Below are positions 43,213-52,957 of a stretch of DNA of 57,287 nucleotides, one piece after another. Every line of letters starts with the position of its first letter. The stretch's first letter is position 1. A model generated the notes under the pieces. It worked only from the letters and a program-made list of their open reading frames with translations, did not search any database and was not told where the DNA came from. The stretch covers positions 1 to 57,287 of the forward strand of contig CAYUMU010000036.1 of NCBI GenBank assembly GCA_964445985.1. Reading direction: 5' to 3'. Source of the stretch: CAYUMU01 sp964445985 (lineage in GTDB: Bacteria > Planctomycetota > Planctomycetia > Pirellulales > S012-138). A program made the translations under genes and the position numbers.

Positions 43213-45084
43213 TTAATAGGGCGATTCATATTGCTGGGGCTTCTTCATCTTTCGGGCCATGCCCACCGCCAGCGCCAGCAGAATAAAGGCAATGTAGGCG
43301 CTGATTCCGCCCCAGCCAAGCTTGGTCCAAACCGTGTACACGCTGGCCAGCGTGGTAATGCCGGCCGCCACGAGCATGATTAGATTCCAGGCCAGCCGCC
43401 GCGAGCCGCTTGGCATTTCGCTCTTGAGGAAGTCCTTGCGATTCATCAAGAAGAAGAATGACAAGTAAGCAATCGGCAGCAGCATCAGTCCAAAGGCTGA
43501 AACATAAACGGCCAGGCGGAAGGCAGCTTCCGCCCGCATGAATGGTCCCAAGGCGCCGGTGGCGGCGGCCAAACAACCCAGGCGGTGAGCCCAACCGCCC
43601 TCGGGCAGATTGAACATTTCCACGATCACAAAGCCGGAAATCAGCATCAAAATGGTGATGGTGGAAAGGGTCATGCCGAGCACGCCGAGGCCGAACACCA
43701 GGTTGGCAATCTTGTCGCCCGTCAGCGGCTCCAGGGCCTTGGCCAGGTCGAAGGCGCTGCGGTTGATCAACATGGAAGCCACGCGGCGATCGACCTCGGG
43801 GAGCAGGGCAATCTTCTCTTCCGTCCCCACCTTTTGGAAGTCGGCCAAGATGGCTTTGCGCGTTTCGGGCGAGATGGCGGCGCGCTCGCTTTCAGGCAGT
43901 TGGTTCAGCCATTGGTCGAATTGCGACTGAGCCGTGGGGACATTCGCAAAACCGGCGGGCGGGGTGGGCGATTGGGAAAGGTCCGCCACCAGCGGGGCAA
44001 GGAAGCCGTAGTAGTCGGAGCGCGCTTTCGGCGTGGGCACAATGGCTTCACCGTTCGCGTTGGTCTCGCCGAAAAAGCCTTGCACCTGCTGGGCGTGAAA
44101 ACCCTGGGCGGCGGCGATGACCACGCAACTGGTGGCCAGCACGAACGGGATGAACATGCCAGTGGCCAGGTCGAACGTGACCAGGCCGCGGAATTCCTTG
44201 GTCCAGCGCTTGCGGAGCAGCGAGTAGGGGAACAGGAAGGTCATGTTGATGCCCACCGCCGTGGCCGCGCCGCCGATGATCATGTCGCGCTGTTCGGCCA
44301 CGATTTTATCGGTCCAGTATTGCACATGCGGCGTGTCTTTGAGGATGTGGAGGAATTTTTCTCCCGGCTCGAATAGCTTGCTGAAATCGGGGATAAAACC
44401 AGCGAAGAGCTCGCCCCAATTGAGCTCATTTCGCAAGGCGAAGACCACGCCAAAAAAGCAGAGCACGATGCCGGCGACCATGAGCTTGAGGATCCATTCA
44501 TAGAGCTTGATGCCCCAGCTACCGCTGTCGTAGCTCCAGGTGATGATCGTGGAAAAGATCAGGATGGCGCCGGCGATGATCAGCTTGGCGCCGTTGGCGG
44601 CCATCCAGCTTTGTTCGCCGAACGTCCGCGCAAACGATTGGGCCACGCTGCCGTCGACGCCAAACACCGTAGGCATCAGGTTCTGTTCCATTACGCTCGA
44701 TGCCAGGGCGTATTGCGGCAAGCACCAAAACATGTTGGCCGACAGCGAGGCCAAGGCCCAGCCCCAACCCAACACGGGGTTCACATGCTTGTTGATGGCC
44801 TGGAAGGGGCGTTCGCCGGTGGAGAGCGTGACGTAGGACATGGCGCTGAGCATGATAATGCCCAGGATCATGGCCAGCGGTTGCACCCATAAAAACATGA
44901 ACCCGGCGACCACGCCCAGGTACAAGCTGGCCGACAGCGAGCCGCCGCCCAGGGTGATGGCGCTTTGCAGCCAGCCGGGTCCCGACATCCGCAAATAGGC
45001 GCCCAACGTGGAGAAGGTTCCGCGCGATTGGGCTTCGAGCAAACGCTGGCGATCGGAATCGATGGGCGATTTGGAATCGGTCAT
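43213..45084 (-). CDS. Nramp-related divalent metal transporter, atypical
   Basis: A 623-aa membrane protein with about eleven predicted spans. The first span reads SGPGWLQSAITLGGGSLSAS, lined up with TM1 of Nramp/MntH proteins, but the metal-binding DPGN motif is replaced by GPGW. The TM6 region reads AVGINMTFLFPYSLLRKRW, where the usual MPH is altered. A long hydrophilic insert (about 350-440) carries many charged residues. It may move another ion or be a non-transporting relative. ATG 45084 is chosen because it begins just before TM1; upstream frame to 45498 is antisense to the LRR gene and not supported. Confidence 0.75.
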   Translation of the reverse strand: MTDSKSPIDSDRQRLLEAQSRGTFSTLGAYLRMSGPGWLQSAITLGGGSLSASLYLGVVAGFMFLWVQPLAMILGIIMLSAMSYVTLSTGERPFQAINKHVNPVLGWGWALASLSANMFWCLPQYALASSVMEQNLMPTVFGVDGSVAQSFARTFGEQSWMAANGAKLIIAGAILIFSTIITWSYDSGSWGIKLYEWILKLMVAGIVLCFFGVVFALRNELNWGELFAGFIPDFSKLFEPGEKFLHILKDTPHVQYWTDKIVAEQRDMIIGGAATAVGINMTFLFPYSLLRKRWTKEFRGLVTFDLATGMFIPFVLATSCVVIAAAQGFHAQQVQGFFGETNANGEAIVPTPKARSDYYGFLAPLVADLSQSPTPPAGFANVPTAQSQFDQWLNQLPESERAAISPETRKAILADFQKVGTEEKIALLPEVDRRVASMLINRSAFDLAKALEPLTGDKIANLVFGLGVLGMTLSTITILMLISGFVIVEMFNLPEGGWAHRLGCLAAATGALGPFMRAEAAFRLAVYVSAFGLMLLPIAYLSFFFLMNRKDFLKSEMPSGSRRLAWNLIMLVAAGITTLASVYTVWTKLGWGGISAYIAFILLALAVGMARKMKKPQQYESPY

Positions 45085-45388
45085 GAGTTTTCGAGCGGGC
45101 GGCAGGGCAGGGGGGCAAACAGCCGTGGGGTAGAACCGTTGCGGCTGCTCATCGGAAACCCGGATGCGGCGAGCCTGGCCTATTAGGCACAACAGCCAGA
45201 GAGCCGCCATCGCGAGCCAAGCGACTATCTTAATTGGCAGTTGGGGGAATTTCGAGCCAGAAAGCCACGACGGTGTTGCCGGGCCGCACGAAGAAAGGAT
45301 CGACGGGGCGGAAAAGATCGCCCAGAATAGATGCGAACGCCCCGAGCGTTGGCGGGCGAATGTCGAATCAATCGGAGGCAGGCCAACG
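45085..45388. other. Divergent spacer
   Basis: The gap between the transporter (minus) and the first LRR gene (plus). Apart from the LRR Shine-Dalgarno (GGAGGC at 45374-45379) I see no feature; it presumably holds both promoters. Confidence 0.4.
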
Positions 45389-47155
45389 ATGGACGATGAA
45401 CCTGAAAAACCCGTTCCGCGGCGCCGCGGCTGGCGACGGTTCTTCCAGTTCCGGATGGGCTCGATCCTGCTGTTGATGCTGGTCATTGCCTTCAGCACCG
45501 GCTGGGTCGATTGGAAGCGGCGGCATTATCAAGACCAGCGAGACGCCATTCGCGAAATCGCCGAGATGGGCGGCAGCGTTACCACCGAACCGCTCGGGCC
45601 GGCCTGGTGGCACGCCGTGCTGGGGGACGATCACATCCGGGTGACGCATGTTTCACTGACGGGCGAAGAAGTCACCGATGGCGATTTGCGGCTGCTGGCA
45701 TGCATGACGGATTTGCAGGAGTTGACTCTGGACAACGCGCGAGTGAATGGGCGAGGTCTCAAGTATCTGTCTTGCCCAGCGAGCCTCCAACTGCTGTCTC
45801 TGGTAGGCGCCGATATTGGAGACGAAGACCTGGCTCATCTCAGCGGATTTAACCGCCTGGAGTGCTTGCTGCTGGATGGCACGCGGGTGAGTGGCAAATG
45901 GTTGGAGGACATTGCCACTGCGCCGCTAGGGCGACTCTCGCTGCATTCCACCCCGCTGAACCACTTGGACTTGAAGGCTTTCCGTGACACGCTGAGCTCA
46001 CTCGAACTTGGCGAATGTGATGGCGGGCTAGTCGAGGTTGGCGACCTGCCGCAACTGGTGTATCTGGGACTGGAAGGATCCCGATTCCATGAGCTGTACT
46101 TGCACGATCTGCCTAACTTGAACCTGGCATCGCTCACCGTAAAGGCCAAGACCCTGCGGCTGGAGAGATTGCCCAGCCTTACTGAACTTGTGGGCGAAGA
46201 CCTGGCCTCGGTGCACTTGGAAGATTTGCCGGCGTTGACGTCATTTCGAACGTGCGGGTCGAGAAGTGAACTTCTGCGCCTGAGCGGTGTTCCTCAACTA
46301 ACCGCGGTGCAACTCGTCGATTATCCCATGCCGTCGCTCATCAATGATCTAGCAGAGTTGCGCGATCTCAAGAACCTGGCTTGGGACTACCGACAGATTT
46401 GGTCTCAAAGCTCGATGCGGCTGCCTTTCGGTTACTGGGCAGAACTTGAGTCGCTTAGCCTGAATGGACCCTGGGTCGACGATGAAACTCTGGTTGAGAT
46501 TGTGGCGGCTGGAAAGCTGACCAATGTGGATCTCTCCCACACCGAGATTGGCCATCCCACGCTGGCGCGTCTCACGGCATTGCATCATGTGGCGTCGCTG
46601 AACCTGGGCGACGTAAAAGCCGTGGACGACGACGCCTTGGCTCGCCTGGCGGTCCATCGGAATTTGAAAGAGCTGACACTGCGCGGAACGTCCATCACCG
46701 ACGCAGGTTTACGCCACCTGGCCGATCTGCCGGCGCTGGAAGAGCTCGATCTCTCTCAAACATTGGTCACCGACGCCGGGTTGATGCATCTCAAACGACT
46801 GCCGCTCAAGTATCTCAAGCTGAACCAGACGGAGATCCGTGGTGAAGGACTCCAACATTTAACAGGCATGACGAGCCTGACGACTTTGGAATTGAATCAT
46901 ACGTATTGTTCCGATGTGGGAATGAAGCTGCTCGGACAGATAGTTTCGCTGGAGAACCTGCACCTTGCCGAAACGATGATCACCGCGGCCGGCCTGCAGC
47001 ATTTACATGGGATGGCGAACTTACAATATGTGGACGTGGATGGAACGGCCTTGACCCAAGAGGAGGCTAGGGCTATCGCCAACTTACCGCGAATCATTGG
47101 TGTCAAGCAGTTCGGGTGCGTAAGACATTACCGCAGGACTCTTTCTTGTCCTTAG
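45389..47155 (+). CDS. Membrane-anchored leucine-rich repeat protein, copy 1
   Basis: A 588-aa protein. The N-terminus has an Arg-rich cytoplasmic stub (PRRRGWRRFFQF), one membrane span (about 22-42) and then GGSVTTEPLGPAWWHAVLGD, a leader found on many uncharacterised planctomycete proteins. The rest is leucine-rich repeats of about 23-24 residues (LTDLRHLADLPALEELDLSQ-like; TSITDAGLRHLADL and TLVTDAGLMHLKRL are clear copies), predicted to lie outside the membrane as a binding surface. ATG 45389 has GGAGGC ten bases upstream. A second copy follows 64 bp downstream. A role in protein interaction is inferred. Confidence 0.85.
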   Translation: MDDEPEKPVPRRRGWRRFFQFRMGSILLLMLVIAFSTGWVDWKRRHYQDQRDAIREIAEMGGSVTTEPLGPAWWHAVLGDDHIRVTHVSLTGEEVTDGDLRLLACMTDLQELTLDNARVNGRGLKYLSCPASLQLLSLVGADIGDEDLAHLSGFNRLECLLLDGTRVSGKWLEDIATAPLGRLSLHSTPLNHLDLKAFRDTLSSLELGECDGGLVEVGDLPQLVYLGLEGSRFHELYLHDLPNLNLASLTVKAKTLRLERLPSLTELVGEDLASVHLEDLPALTSFRTCGSRSELLRLSGVPQLTAVQLVDYPMPSLINDLAELRDLKNLAWDYRQIWSQSSMRLPFGYWAELESLSLNGPWVDDETLVEIVAAGKLTNVDLSHTEIGHPTLARLTALHHVASLNLGDVKAVDDDALARLAVHRNLKELTLRGTSITDAGLRHLADLPALEELDLSQTLVTDAGLMHLKRLPLKYLKLNQTEIRGEGLQHLTGMTSLTTLELNHTYCSDVGMKLLGQIVSLENLHLAETMITAAGLQHLHGMANLQYVDVDGTALTQEEARAIANLPRIIGVKQFGCVRHYRRTLSCP

Positions 47156-47219
47156 ACATTCCGATGCGGGTCGGCGCTCTTCAGCGCGGAACGACGCCGG
47201 CCCAAGGAGCGAACCCTAG

Positions 47220-49016
47220 ATGATGGATGACTTGCCGGAAACGCCCGTGCCTCCCCGTCGCGGTTGGCGGCGGTTCTTTCAGTTTGGCGTGGGCTCGATC
47301 CTGCTGCTGATGCTGGCCGTGGGCCTTGGCATGGGCATCATCGAAGGGCAGCGGCGGCACTATAAGGCCACGGGCGACGCCGTGCGCGATATCAAAGAAC
47401 TGGGCGGCAGCGTCACCGTGGAACCGCTCGGGCCGGCCTGGTGGCATGCCATCATTGGCGAAGACCACGTGCGGGTAACGCATGTTTCACTGCCAGCCGT
47501 CGAAACCACCGATGGCGACCTGCATTTGGTATCGGGCTTCAGCGAACTAAAGCACTTGGACCTGCACAACGCGCATCGCGTGTATGGCCGCGGGCTCAAG
47601 TATCTGGCCAACTTAAGGAACCTGGAAAGCCTGTCGTTGCACGGCACGAACATCAACGACAAGCATCTTGAGCCCCTGAATAATCTATCCAAGCTCAAGC
47701 GGTTATCGCTGCACGGCACCTATGTCACCGGAGAAGGTCTCCAGCATTTATCTCGGGCTCCGCTCGAGGTGTTGTCGCTGCAATCCACGCGGCTGGCTTC
47801 CGAGCATCTCGAACATTTAGCGCCCTTCCGACACACCTTGCGGTCGCTCAATATGCGGAACTGCAATTTGGCTGGAACGGTGGAACTCGCTGACTTTTCC
47901 CGACTGAAAGACCTCCAGATTCAAGTCGCCTATTCGTGCAAGAGGCTTTATTTGCACAATCTACCGGAATTAATCGGCGCCATTTCTCTGAATTATATGC
48001 CTGAGAACTTGAGTCTGGCGCAATTGCCCAAGGTTCTCGAGTTGCAACTGTCTTCCAACGCCCATAGGGCTCCGCGGGTGACCATCGACGATTTGCCGCA
48101 ACTGCGAGGTCTTACGTGGGAAGGCTCCTCGGGCGATCTTGCGCTGTTGCGAGGAACGCCGCAGCTTGCTTCGCTCAAGCTGACAGCGCGACCAACCAGC
48201 CGTTTGATCGAACAGTTGGCGACGCTGCACAACCTGGAACAACTGCGTTGGTCGCTCCCGTCGCTCCGGGCGGCCGAGGAAATCGTGCTACCGATTCAGG
48301 CGTGGCCTCAACTGCGCCATCTGGAGATCTTTGGGTCGCAGGTGCATGATAGGATGTTATCGCAGATTGACTCGGCGGCAAATTTAACGCATCTCAATGC
48401 AGCTCTGACATCGATCACCCAAGCCACCTTGGCCCGATTGGCAGGCGTCCCGCTGACCTTTCTCAGCTTGGATCGTGATAAATATATCGATGACATGGCC
48501 TTGGCTCACCTGGCTGGCCATGCTTCACTGACGTACCTCAACCTGAACGGCACGGCCGTCAGCGACGCGGGGCTTGAGCATTTGCAGGGGTGCGCTCAGC
48601 TTCGCCACCTGTCGTTGACGCGAACCAAGATTACCGATGCCGGCTTGCAGAATTTGAGCAAGTTGCCCCTGGAAAACTTGGAATTGAATGAGACCTCGAT
48701 CACCGGCGACGGCCTGAAATATCTCGCCAGCGCCGGCCAATTGTACGTCATTCAACTCACCCAGACTCCGCTGACCGATGTGGGCTTGTCGCACCTGGGA
48801 AAGATCGCCTCGCTAACCGAGATCCAACTGGCCAACACCAAAATTTCCTCCGCTGGCCTGTCGCATCTCCATAATATGCCTCATTTGAAACGACTCAACT
48901 TGACCGGCGCCAACGTCACCACCGAAGCCATCGATGCCCTGGAGGCTTCGCTTGCCCCGGAGATTACAATCTGGCATCGCGGCTATCGGCGAAAGCTAAA
49001 AAATATAGGCCCGTAG
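47220..49016 (+). CDS. Membrane-anchored leucine-rich repeat protein, copy 2
   Basis: A 598-aa paralogue of the preceding gene. The leader is nearly the same (PRRGWRRFFQFGVGSILLLM, then GGSVTVEPLGPAWWHAIIG), and the repeats continue in the same register (TKITDAGLQNLSKLPLENLE, TAVSDAGLEHLQGC). The central repeats diverge more than the leader and the last repeats, which fits a tandem duplication followed by change of the binding face. AAGGAG precedes the ATG at 47220 (ATG also at 47223). The two genes probably form one transcript. Confidence 0.85.
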   Translation: MMDDLPETPVPPRRGWRRFFQFGVGSILLLMLAVGLGMGIIEGQRRHYKATGDAVRDIKELGGSVTVEPLGPAWWHAIIGEDHVRVTHVSLPAVETTDGDLHLVSGFSELKHLDLHNAHRVYGRGLKYLANLRNLESLSLHGTNINDKHLEPLNNLSKLKRLSLHGTYVTGEGLQHLSRAPLEVLSLQSTRLASEHLEHLAPFRHTLRSLNMRNCNLAGTVELADFSRLKDLQIQVAYSCKRLYLHNLPELIGAISLNYMPENLSLAQLPKVLELQLSSNAHRAPRVTIDDLPQLRGLTWEGSSGDLALLRGTPQLASLKLTARPTSRLIEQLATLHNLEQLRWSLPSLRAAEEIVLPIQAWPQLRHLEIFGSQVHDRMLSQIDSAANLTHLNAALTSITQATLARLAGVPLTFLSLDRDKYIDDMALAHLAGHASLTYLNLNGTAVSDAGLEHLQGCAQLRHLSLTRTKITDAGLQNLSKLPLENLELNETSITGDGLKYLASAGQLYVIQLTQTPLTDVGLSHLGKIASLTEIQLANTKISSAGLSHLHNMPHLKRLNLTGANVTTEAIDALEASLAPEITIWHRGYRRKLKNIGP

Positions 49017-49188
49017 GCCAGCTCTCGGCGAGAGCGGCCTCCCTCACCGGACAGTTGCAGCGAGCCCGCGTCTTCATTCGCTTGCCAGCGTGGCAGCGAA
49101 ACGCGCCGTGGGAAGGACGCTGCCACGCGGATTCATGGGCGGGGACGCCCATGCTACTGAGAGAGGGCAGCCTCGGCCTCGGCTTGCT

Positions 49189-49905
49189 CTACTTTTTGCT
49201 ATTCTCGGCAAAATGCAGGTAGGCGAAGAAGAATGTGAAGGCGCTGAGGATATGCCAGAGGGCGTGGCCATTGATGAAATGATTGTGCGGGTTGCACATG
49301 ATATGAAAGAAATCGAGCAGCCAGAAAATGAGGGATACGCCGAGAACGGCAAAGCTGGCGTAGGCCCACTTGAAGCTGGTCACCTGCTTGGAACGCAGCT
49401 CCAAAATAATCACGGCCGCCACGACCACGGCAAACAGCGGAACCGCCGCGTAGATGAACATGATCGAAAGGGCGGTGAATAGCACGCAGGAGCCAAGCGA
49501 GAACAGGACCACGCGGCTGCGCGGCAGGGCTTCGATCCGGCCCAACTGCAGGCTGAGGCAACTCAAAATGAACAGGTACATGCCGCTGAGGTCGAGCACT
49601 TCGCCAATGAAGGTATCGGTGGCGTGGAACAGGCCCGAGGCTATGCCGGTATAGGCGGTGGCCCAACCGAGCATTTTTAGCCCTCGCGAGCGATGCCGGG
49701 CCAGGTAAATGATGATGACGCCGGCGATCAGCGGCGCGAGATTGCTATAGGTGTTGGCCGGATAGCGCGGAATGCCGTCCACGCGGGCTTCGCAGAATTT
49801 GGCGTGCGCCGGTTCGAGTTTGTTGAGGAATTCTTCCATGAAGGGCAAGTCCGGCTGTTTGGTTGGCAACGAAGACCAGGTTGGGGGGCCGTTGAAAAAT
49901 AACAT
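49189..49905 (-). CDS. Ceramidase-like (CREST superfamily) membrane protein
   Basis: A 238-aa protein with about seven predicted spans. The CREST motif residues are all present: FCEARVDGIPRYPANTYSNL at the entry, Ser-x3-His in SGLFHATDTF, Asp in LDLSGMYLF, and the late WLLDFFHIMCNP and GHALWHIL histidines. In alkaline ceramidases these bind Zn2+ and hydrolyse amide bonds in sphingolipids; bacterial relatives are poorly studied. The start could be ATG 49905 or ATG 49839 (MEEFLNKLEPAHAKFCE). It has no partner gene in the same direction. A REP-like repeat lies upstream at 49952. Confidence 0.8.
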   Translation of the reverse strand: MLFFNGPPTWSSLPTKQPDLPFMEEFLNKLEPAHAKFCEARVDGIPRYPANTYSNLAPLIAGVIIIYLARHRSRGLKMLGWATAYTGIASGLFHATDTFIGEVLDLSGMYLFILSCLSLQLGRIEALPRSRVVLFSLGSCVLFTALSIMFIYAAVPLFAVVVAAVIILELRSKQVTSFKWAYASFAVLGVSLIFWLLDFFHIMCNPHNHFINGHALWHILSAFTFFFAYLHFAENSKK

Positions 49906-49951
49906 CGCTACCTACCGTTCACTTCCAACGCGATGTCCTATCCGCCGCGAC

Positions 49952-49977
49952 TGGATTCCCGCCTGCGCGGGAATGAC
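49952..49977. repeat. REP-like palindrome
   Basis: ATTCCCGC-CTGC-GCGGGAAT (49955-49974), related to the copies at 24910 and 38756. A second GCGGGAATGACG half follows directly. Confidence 0.75.
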
Positions 49978-50026
49978 GGGATTGCGGGAATGACGAAGCC
50001 ATAGTGACCTAATTCAAACTTCCATG

Positions 50027-51733
50027 CTATGCCGAAAGGATTTCGCGCTTGCGGTGAATGTAGTCCCACACCACGTAGCGGTCGAGGTCCTTTCCGGCAG
50101 TGAAGAATACGCGGCCCTGGGTGCCTTCGGCCAGGCGGTAGGCAAACTGAATATCGTCGCGCGATTGGGCCCAACTGGGGAGCAAAAAGATATTGATCGT
50201 AATGCCTTCTTTCTGGCAGAACTGGCCCTCGCGCATGGTCGCCTGTTCGGTGGAAGCGTCGGCCGGGTAGATCAGGTGCAGGTGCTCGCCTTCAAAATGG
50301 GCGGTGGGCAGGCCGTCGGTAATCAAAATCACCTGGCGGTTGGGCGTATCTTGCGTGGTGAGGAATTGCCGGGCCAGCTTGAGGCCGTGCTGGATATTGG
50401 TGAAGTGCTGCGGGATCATCATCTCGCTGATGTCGGGCCGGCTCATATCGGCCCTGAGGTGCACGATGGGGTCGTGAATGGTGGGCATCTTGGGCATGAG
50501 CGTGATGAGTTCGCTCGAGCGGCGGGGCTTGGCGAAGGTGTACATTTCGAGGAATTGCAGGAAGTCGCCGGGGAATTCCTTGCGGATCAGGCCGTCGAGG
50601 GCGAGGCCCATCCGTTTGACATTGACATAAAGCCCTTCGTAGCGCATGGAGCCGCTCATATCCATCAGCACCACGGTGGCGCATTTGGGGGAGTTGCGGG
50701 TGCGATGGATTTCGATGTCTTCTGGCTTGATTCGCACGGGGAGCTGGCCGCCGCCGGCGCGGAGCATGGCGTTGACCAGCGAGGCGGGGATATCCATGTT
50801 GGCCACGGAATCGCCGAATTCGTAGGGCTTGGTTTGTTGCAGCTCGACGGCGCCTTCGCCGACGATGGGGCCCGAGTGGCGGCCGGTGCGCGAGGGTTGG
50901 AGGTCGTTGTAGATGCGTTCGAGCAGCTTGCCCTGGAACAGGCGATAGGCTTGCGGCGTGAGCTGGAAACCGCGGTGGGTGGCATCCAGCCCTTGGGTCT
51001 TGGCCAGATCGCGCAGATAGTCTTCGACCTGTTTTTGTAGCTGGTTGAGCTTTTCGATCTCGCCCGGCTCGGCGAATTCGGAAAGCTCTTTGAGGTCGAT
51101 GATGCCGACCTGGGCGGTTTTCGACGCTTGTTCGAGCTGCTCGAGCAGCCGGTCGATCTTTTCCAGCTCTGCTTTGACTTCCAGCCCCTCGGGCACGGTG
51201 AGCGGCGTGCTGCCGGTGAAGGTGTATTTGCTGGCCAGTTCGTCGATCTGGTACTTGTCGCCGAGCCGATCGATAAGCTGCATGAGTTGCGAGGCGAAGC
51301 GGGGATCGTCGTATTCCACGCGATACCAGAGCCGCTCCAGGTCGTAAATTTGTTCTTCTTCAAAGCCTTGCTGGTAGAGCAGTTTGACTCGTTTGGAGGG
51401 CCGCAGGCGTTCGCCCAGGTCGCGGTAGCGTTTGCGGGCTTCGGCCAGCACGCGGCGCGTTTCGTAGGTGGCCAGGATTTTGCGTTTGCGCTCTTTGAGC
51501 AGTTCCATGAGCGCGTCGAGGCTGGGGCCCAGGTTGGTGAACTGGCTGGGATCGAGCTTGACGGCGCGGGCCAGTTCTTCTTCGGTGAGCTCGCGGAGGT
51601 TGCCGTAGGTGAGCATGTGCTCAAACGCCGGAGAAACCAGGTCGGGCGGGGGCTGCGTGGGGCTGGGGAATTTTTGGGGATCGAATTTTTGATAGGTGTG
51701 GATGATGCCACCCACGCGCGGCTTTCCCGTCAT
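50027..51733 (-). CDS. VWA-domain protein (uncharacterised, cytoplasmic)
   Basis: A 568-aa protein without a signal peptide. The first 300 residues are mostly helical and charged (LTEEELARAVKLDPSQFTNL, coiled segments at about 100-260). The C-terminal part is a von Willebrand factor A domain with the MIDAS motif DMSGS (about 354-358) and a later TDG (ILITDGLPT), the metal-ion site. Proteins of this design usually work with a MoxR-type AAA ATPase, but none is adjacent. Its function is unknown. ATG 51733 begins MTGKPRVGGIIHTYQKFDPQ. Confidence 0.8.
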   Translation of the reverse strand: MTGKPRVGGIIHTYQKFDPQKFPSPTQPPPDLVSPAFEHMLTYGNLRELTEEELARAVKLDPSQFTNLGPSLDALMELLKERKRKILATYETRRVLAEARKRYRDLGERLRPSKRVKLLYQQGFEEEQIYDLERLWYRVEYDDPRFASQLMQLIDRLGDKYQIDELASKYTFTGSTPLTVPEGLEVKAELEKIDRLLEQLEQASKTAQVGIIDLKELSEFAEPGEIEKLNQLQKQVEDYLRDLAKTQGLDATHRGFQLTPQAYRLFQGKLLERIYNDLQPSRTGRHSGPIVGEGAVELQQTKPYEFGDSVANMDIPASLVNAMLRAGGGQLPVRIKPEDIEIHRTRNSPKCATVVLMDMSGSMRYEGLYVNVKRMGLALDGLIRKEFPGDFLQFLEMYTFAKPRRSSELITLMPKMPTIHDPIVHLRADMSRPDISEMMIPQHFTNIQHGLKLARQFLTTQDTPNRQVILITDGLPTAHFEGEHLHLIYPADASTEQATMREGQFCQKEGITINIFLLPSWAQSRDDIQFAYRLAEGTQGRVFFTAGKDLDRYVVWDYIHRKREILSA

Positions 51734-51886
51734 GCGAACATTCTCTTACGAGGGGGGAGCTTCCCGCAAATTGCGTTCGACTGTTATTGTACGCGCTGGG
51801 GGAAGGGCCGGCGCAATGGCATCCGCCAGAATTACGCCCCCCAGGGCTGAAAATGCCGGCGCCTTGGGGGGCCAAGCCAAGCCCCG

Positions 51887-52957
51887 TTAGCGGGGGACAA
51901 CCAGGTCGCCCGAGGTTGGCCGCAGGTAGGGCCAAGCGCCGGTGAAATCGATTTGAGCCTTGGCGCGTTCGCGGCTGGCGAGGAATTGGAAGCCGTCTTG
52001 GATGACGGCGAATTCGACGGCGCCGCGAACATCGGCCAGGGTTTTGCTGCCGGGCTTGACCTCGGCGCAGTAGACCAAATGCACGCCAAAGTTGGAAAGC
52101 ACCGGCGGACTGACCTGGCCCGGCTGCAGGTTGAAAGCTTCGCGGGAAAAGTCCTCGGGCATGCTGCCGTGCCGGGAAATGAAGCCGAGGTCGCCGCCGT
52201 TTTCGGTGCTGCCTTGCGAGTGTTTTTGCACGGCCTGGGCAAAGGTGAGGTCGCCGTTGTCGAGGCTGGCTTTGATTTCGGCCGCCTGCTGGGTGAGTTG
52301 GGCCGCGTTGCCGGCCAGGTCGGTATTGGCAGGGGGCTTGAGCAGCAGGTGGCTGACGCGGATCTCGCCGCCATCGAAGTGTTTGCGGTCGCGCTCGAAT
52401 CGCCGCTGGAGAATGTCATCGGTAATATGGCGGGCCAGGTATCGCCGCCAGCTCATTTGCCACAGCAACTTTTCACGCAATTGGTCTTCGGTGAGCTGTT
52501 CCTTTTGCAGGTAGTCGGCGAAGGACTGTTTCTGCAGCTCGAGCGATTTCTTGATTTGATCGAGGTAGCTGGTGACTTCCTCGGCGGTGACGCCTTCTTT
52601 CGAGCGACGAAGGTATTGCAGCACCAACCGGCGGTCGATGGCCTGACGGAGGGCTTCGGCTTGCAAGCGGGGCAGGGCGTCGGGGGCGATCTTGCGGCCG
52701 CGGAACGATTCTTGGAGGAGTCGCTCGACTTCGGCCACGGTGATGGACTCGCCGTTCACGGTGGCAGCGACCGCCGCGGTTGAGCCGGGCGTTTCGGGCG
52801 AGGCGGCCTGGTCGGGCCTGGCTGGATTGGTTGGGGCAGGCGCCGCGGGCGATTGGGCGCAGGCCTGGGGCAGGGCAGGGGGGAGGGCGACCCATTGGCT
52901 AAGACCCAGGACGAAGCAGGCAAAGGCAATTCGCAGGCCGGTTTGGTTGAACGTCAT
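51887..52957 (-). CDS. Secreted parvulin-type peptidyl-prolyl isomerase
   Basis: A 356-aa exported protein with a signal peptide (about 1-35) and a Pro/Ala linker. A SurA/PpiC-like N-terminal helical part follows (ATVNGESITVAEVERLLQES, residues about 65-190). The parvulin domain comes next: RVSHLLLKP, FAQAVQKHSQGSTENGGDLG, FISRHGSMPEDFSREAFNLQ, GQVSPPVLSNFGVHLVYC (about 200-310). It probably helps fold proteins in the periplasm or at the outer membrane. It lies upstream of the VWA gene on the same strand with a 153-bp gap, so a shared transcript is possible. Confidence 0.9.
   Translation of the reverse strand: MTFNQTGLRIAFACFVLGLSQWVALPPALPQACAQSPAAPAPTNPARPDQAASPETPGSTAAVAATVNGESITVAEVERLLQESFRGRKIAPDALPRLQAEALRQAIDRRLVLQYLRRSKEGVTAEEVTSYLDQIKKSLELQKQSFADYLQKEQLTEDQLREKLLWQMSWRRYLARHITDDILQRRFERDRKHFDGGEIRVSHLLLKPPANTDLAGNAAQLTQQAAEIKASLDNGDLTFAQAVQKHSQGSTENGGDLGFISRHGSMPEDFSREAFNLQPGQVSPPVLSNFGVHLVYCAEVKPGSKTLADVRGAVEFAVIQDGFQFLASRERAKAQIDFTGAWPYLRPTSGDLVVPR

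Noticed and set aside
45084..45498. N-terminal extension of the Nramp-like transporter to 761 aa
   Set aside because: The extension overlaps the LRR gene on the other strand, lacks hydrophobic character in the right place, and ATG 45084 begins just before the first conserved span.
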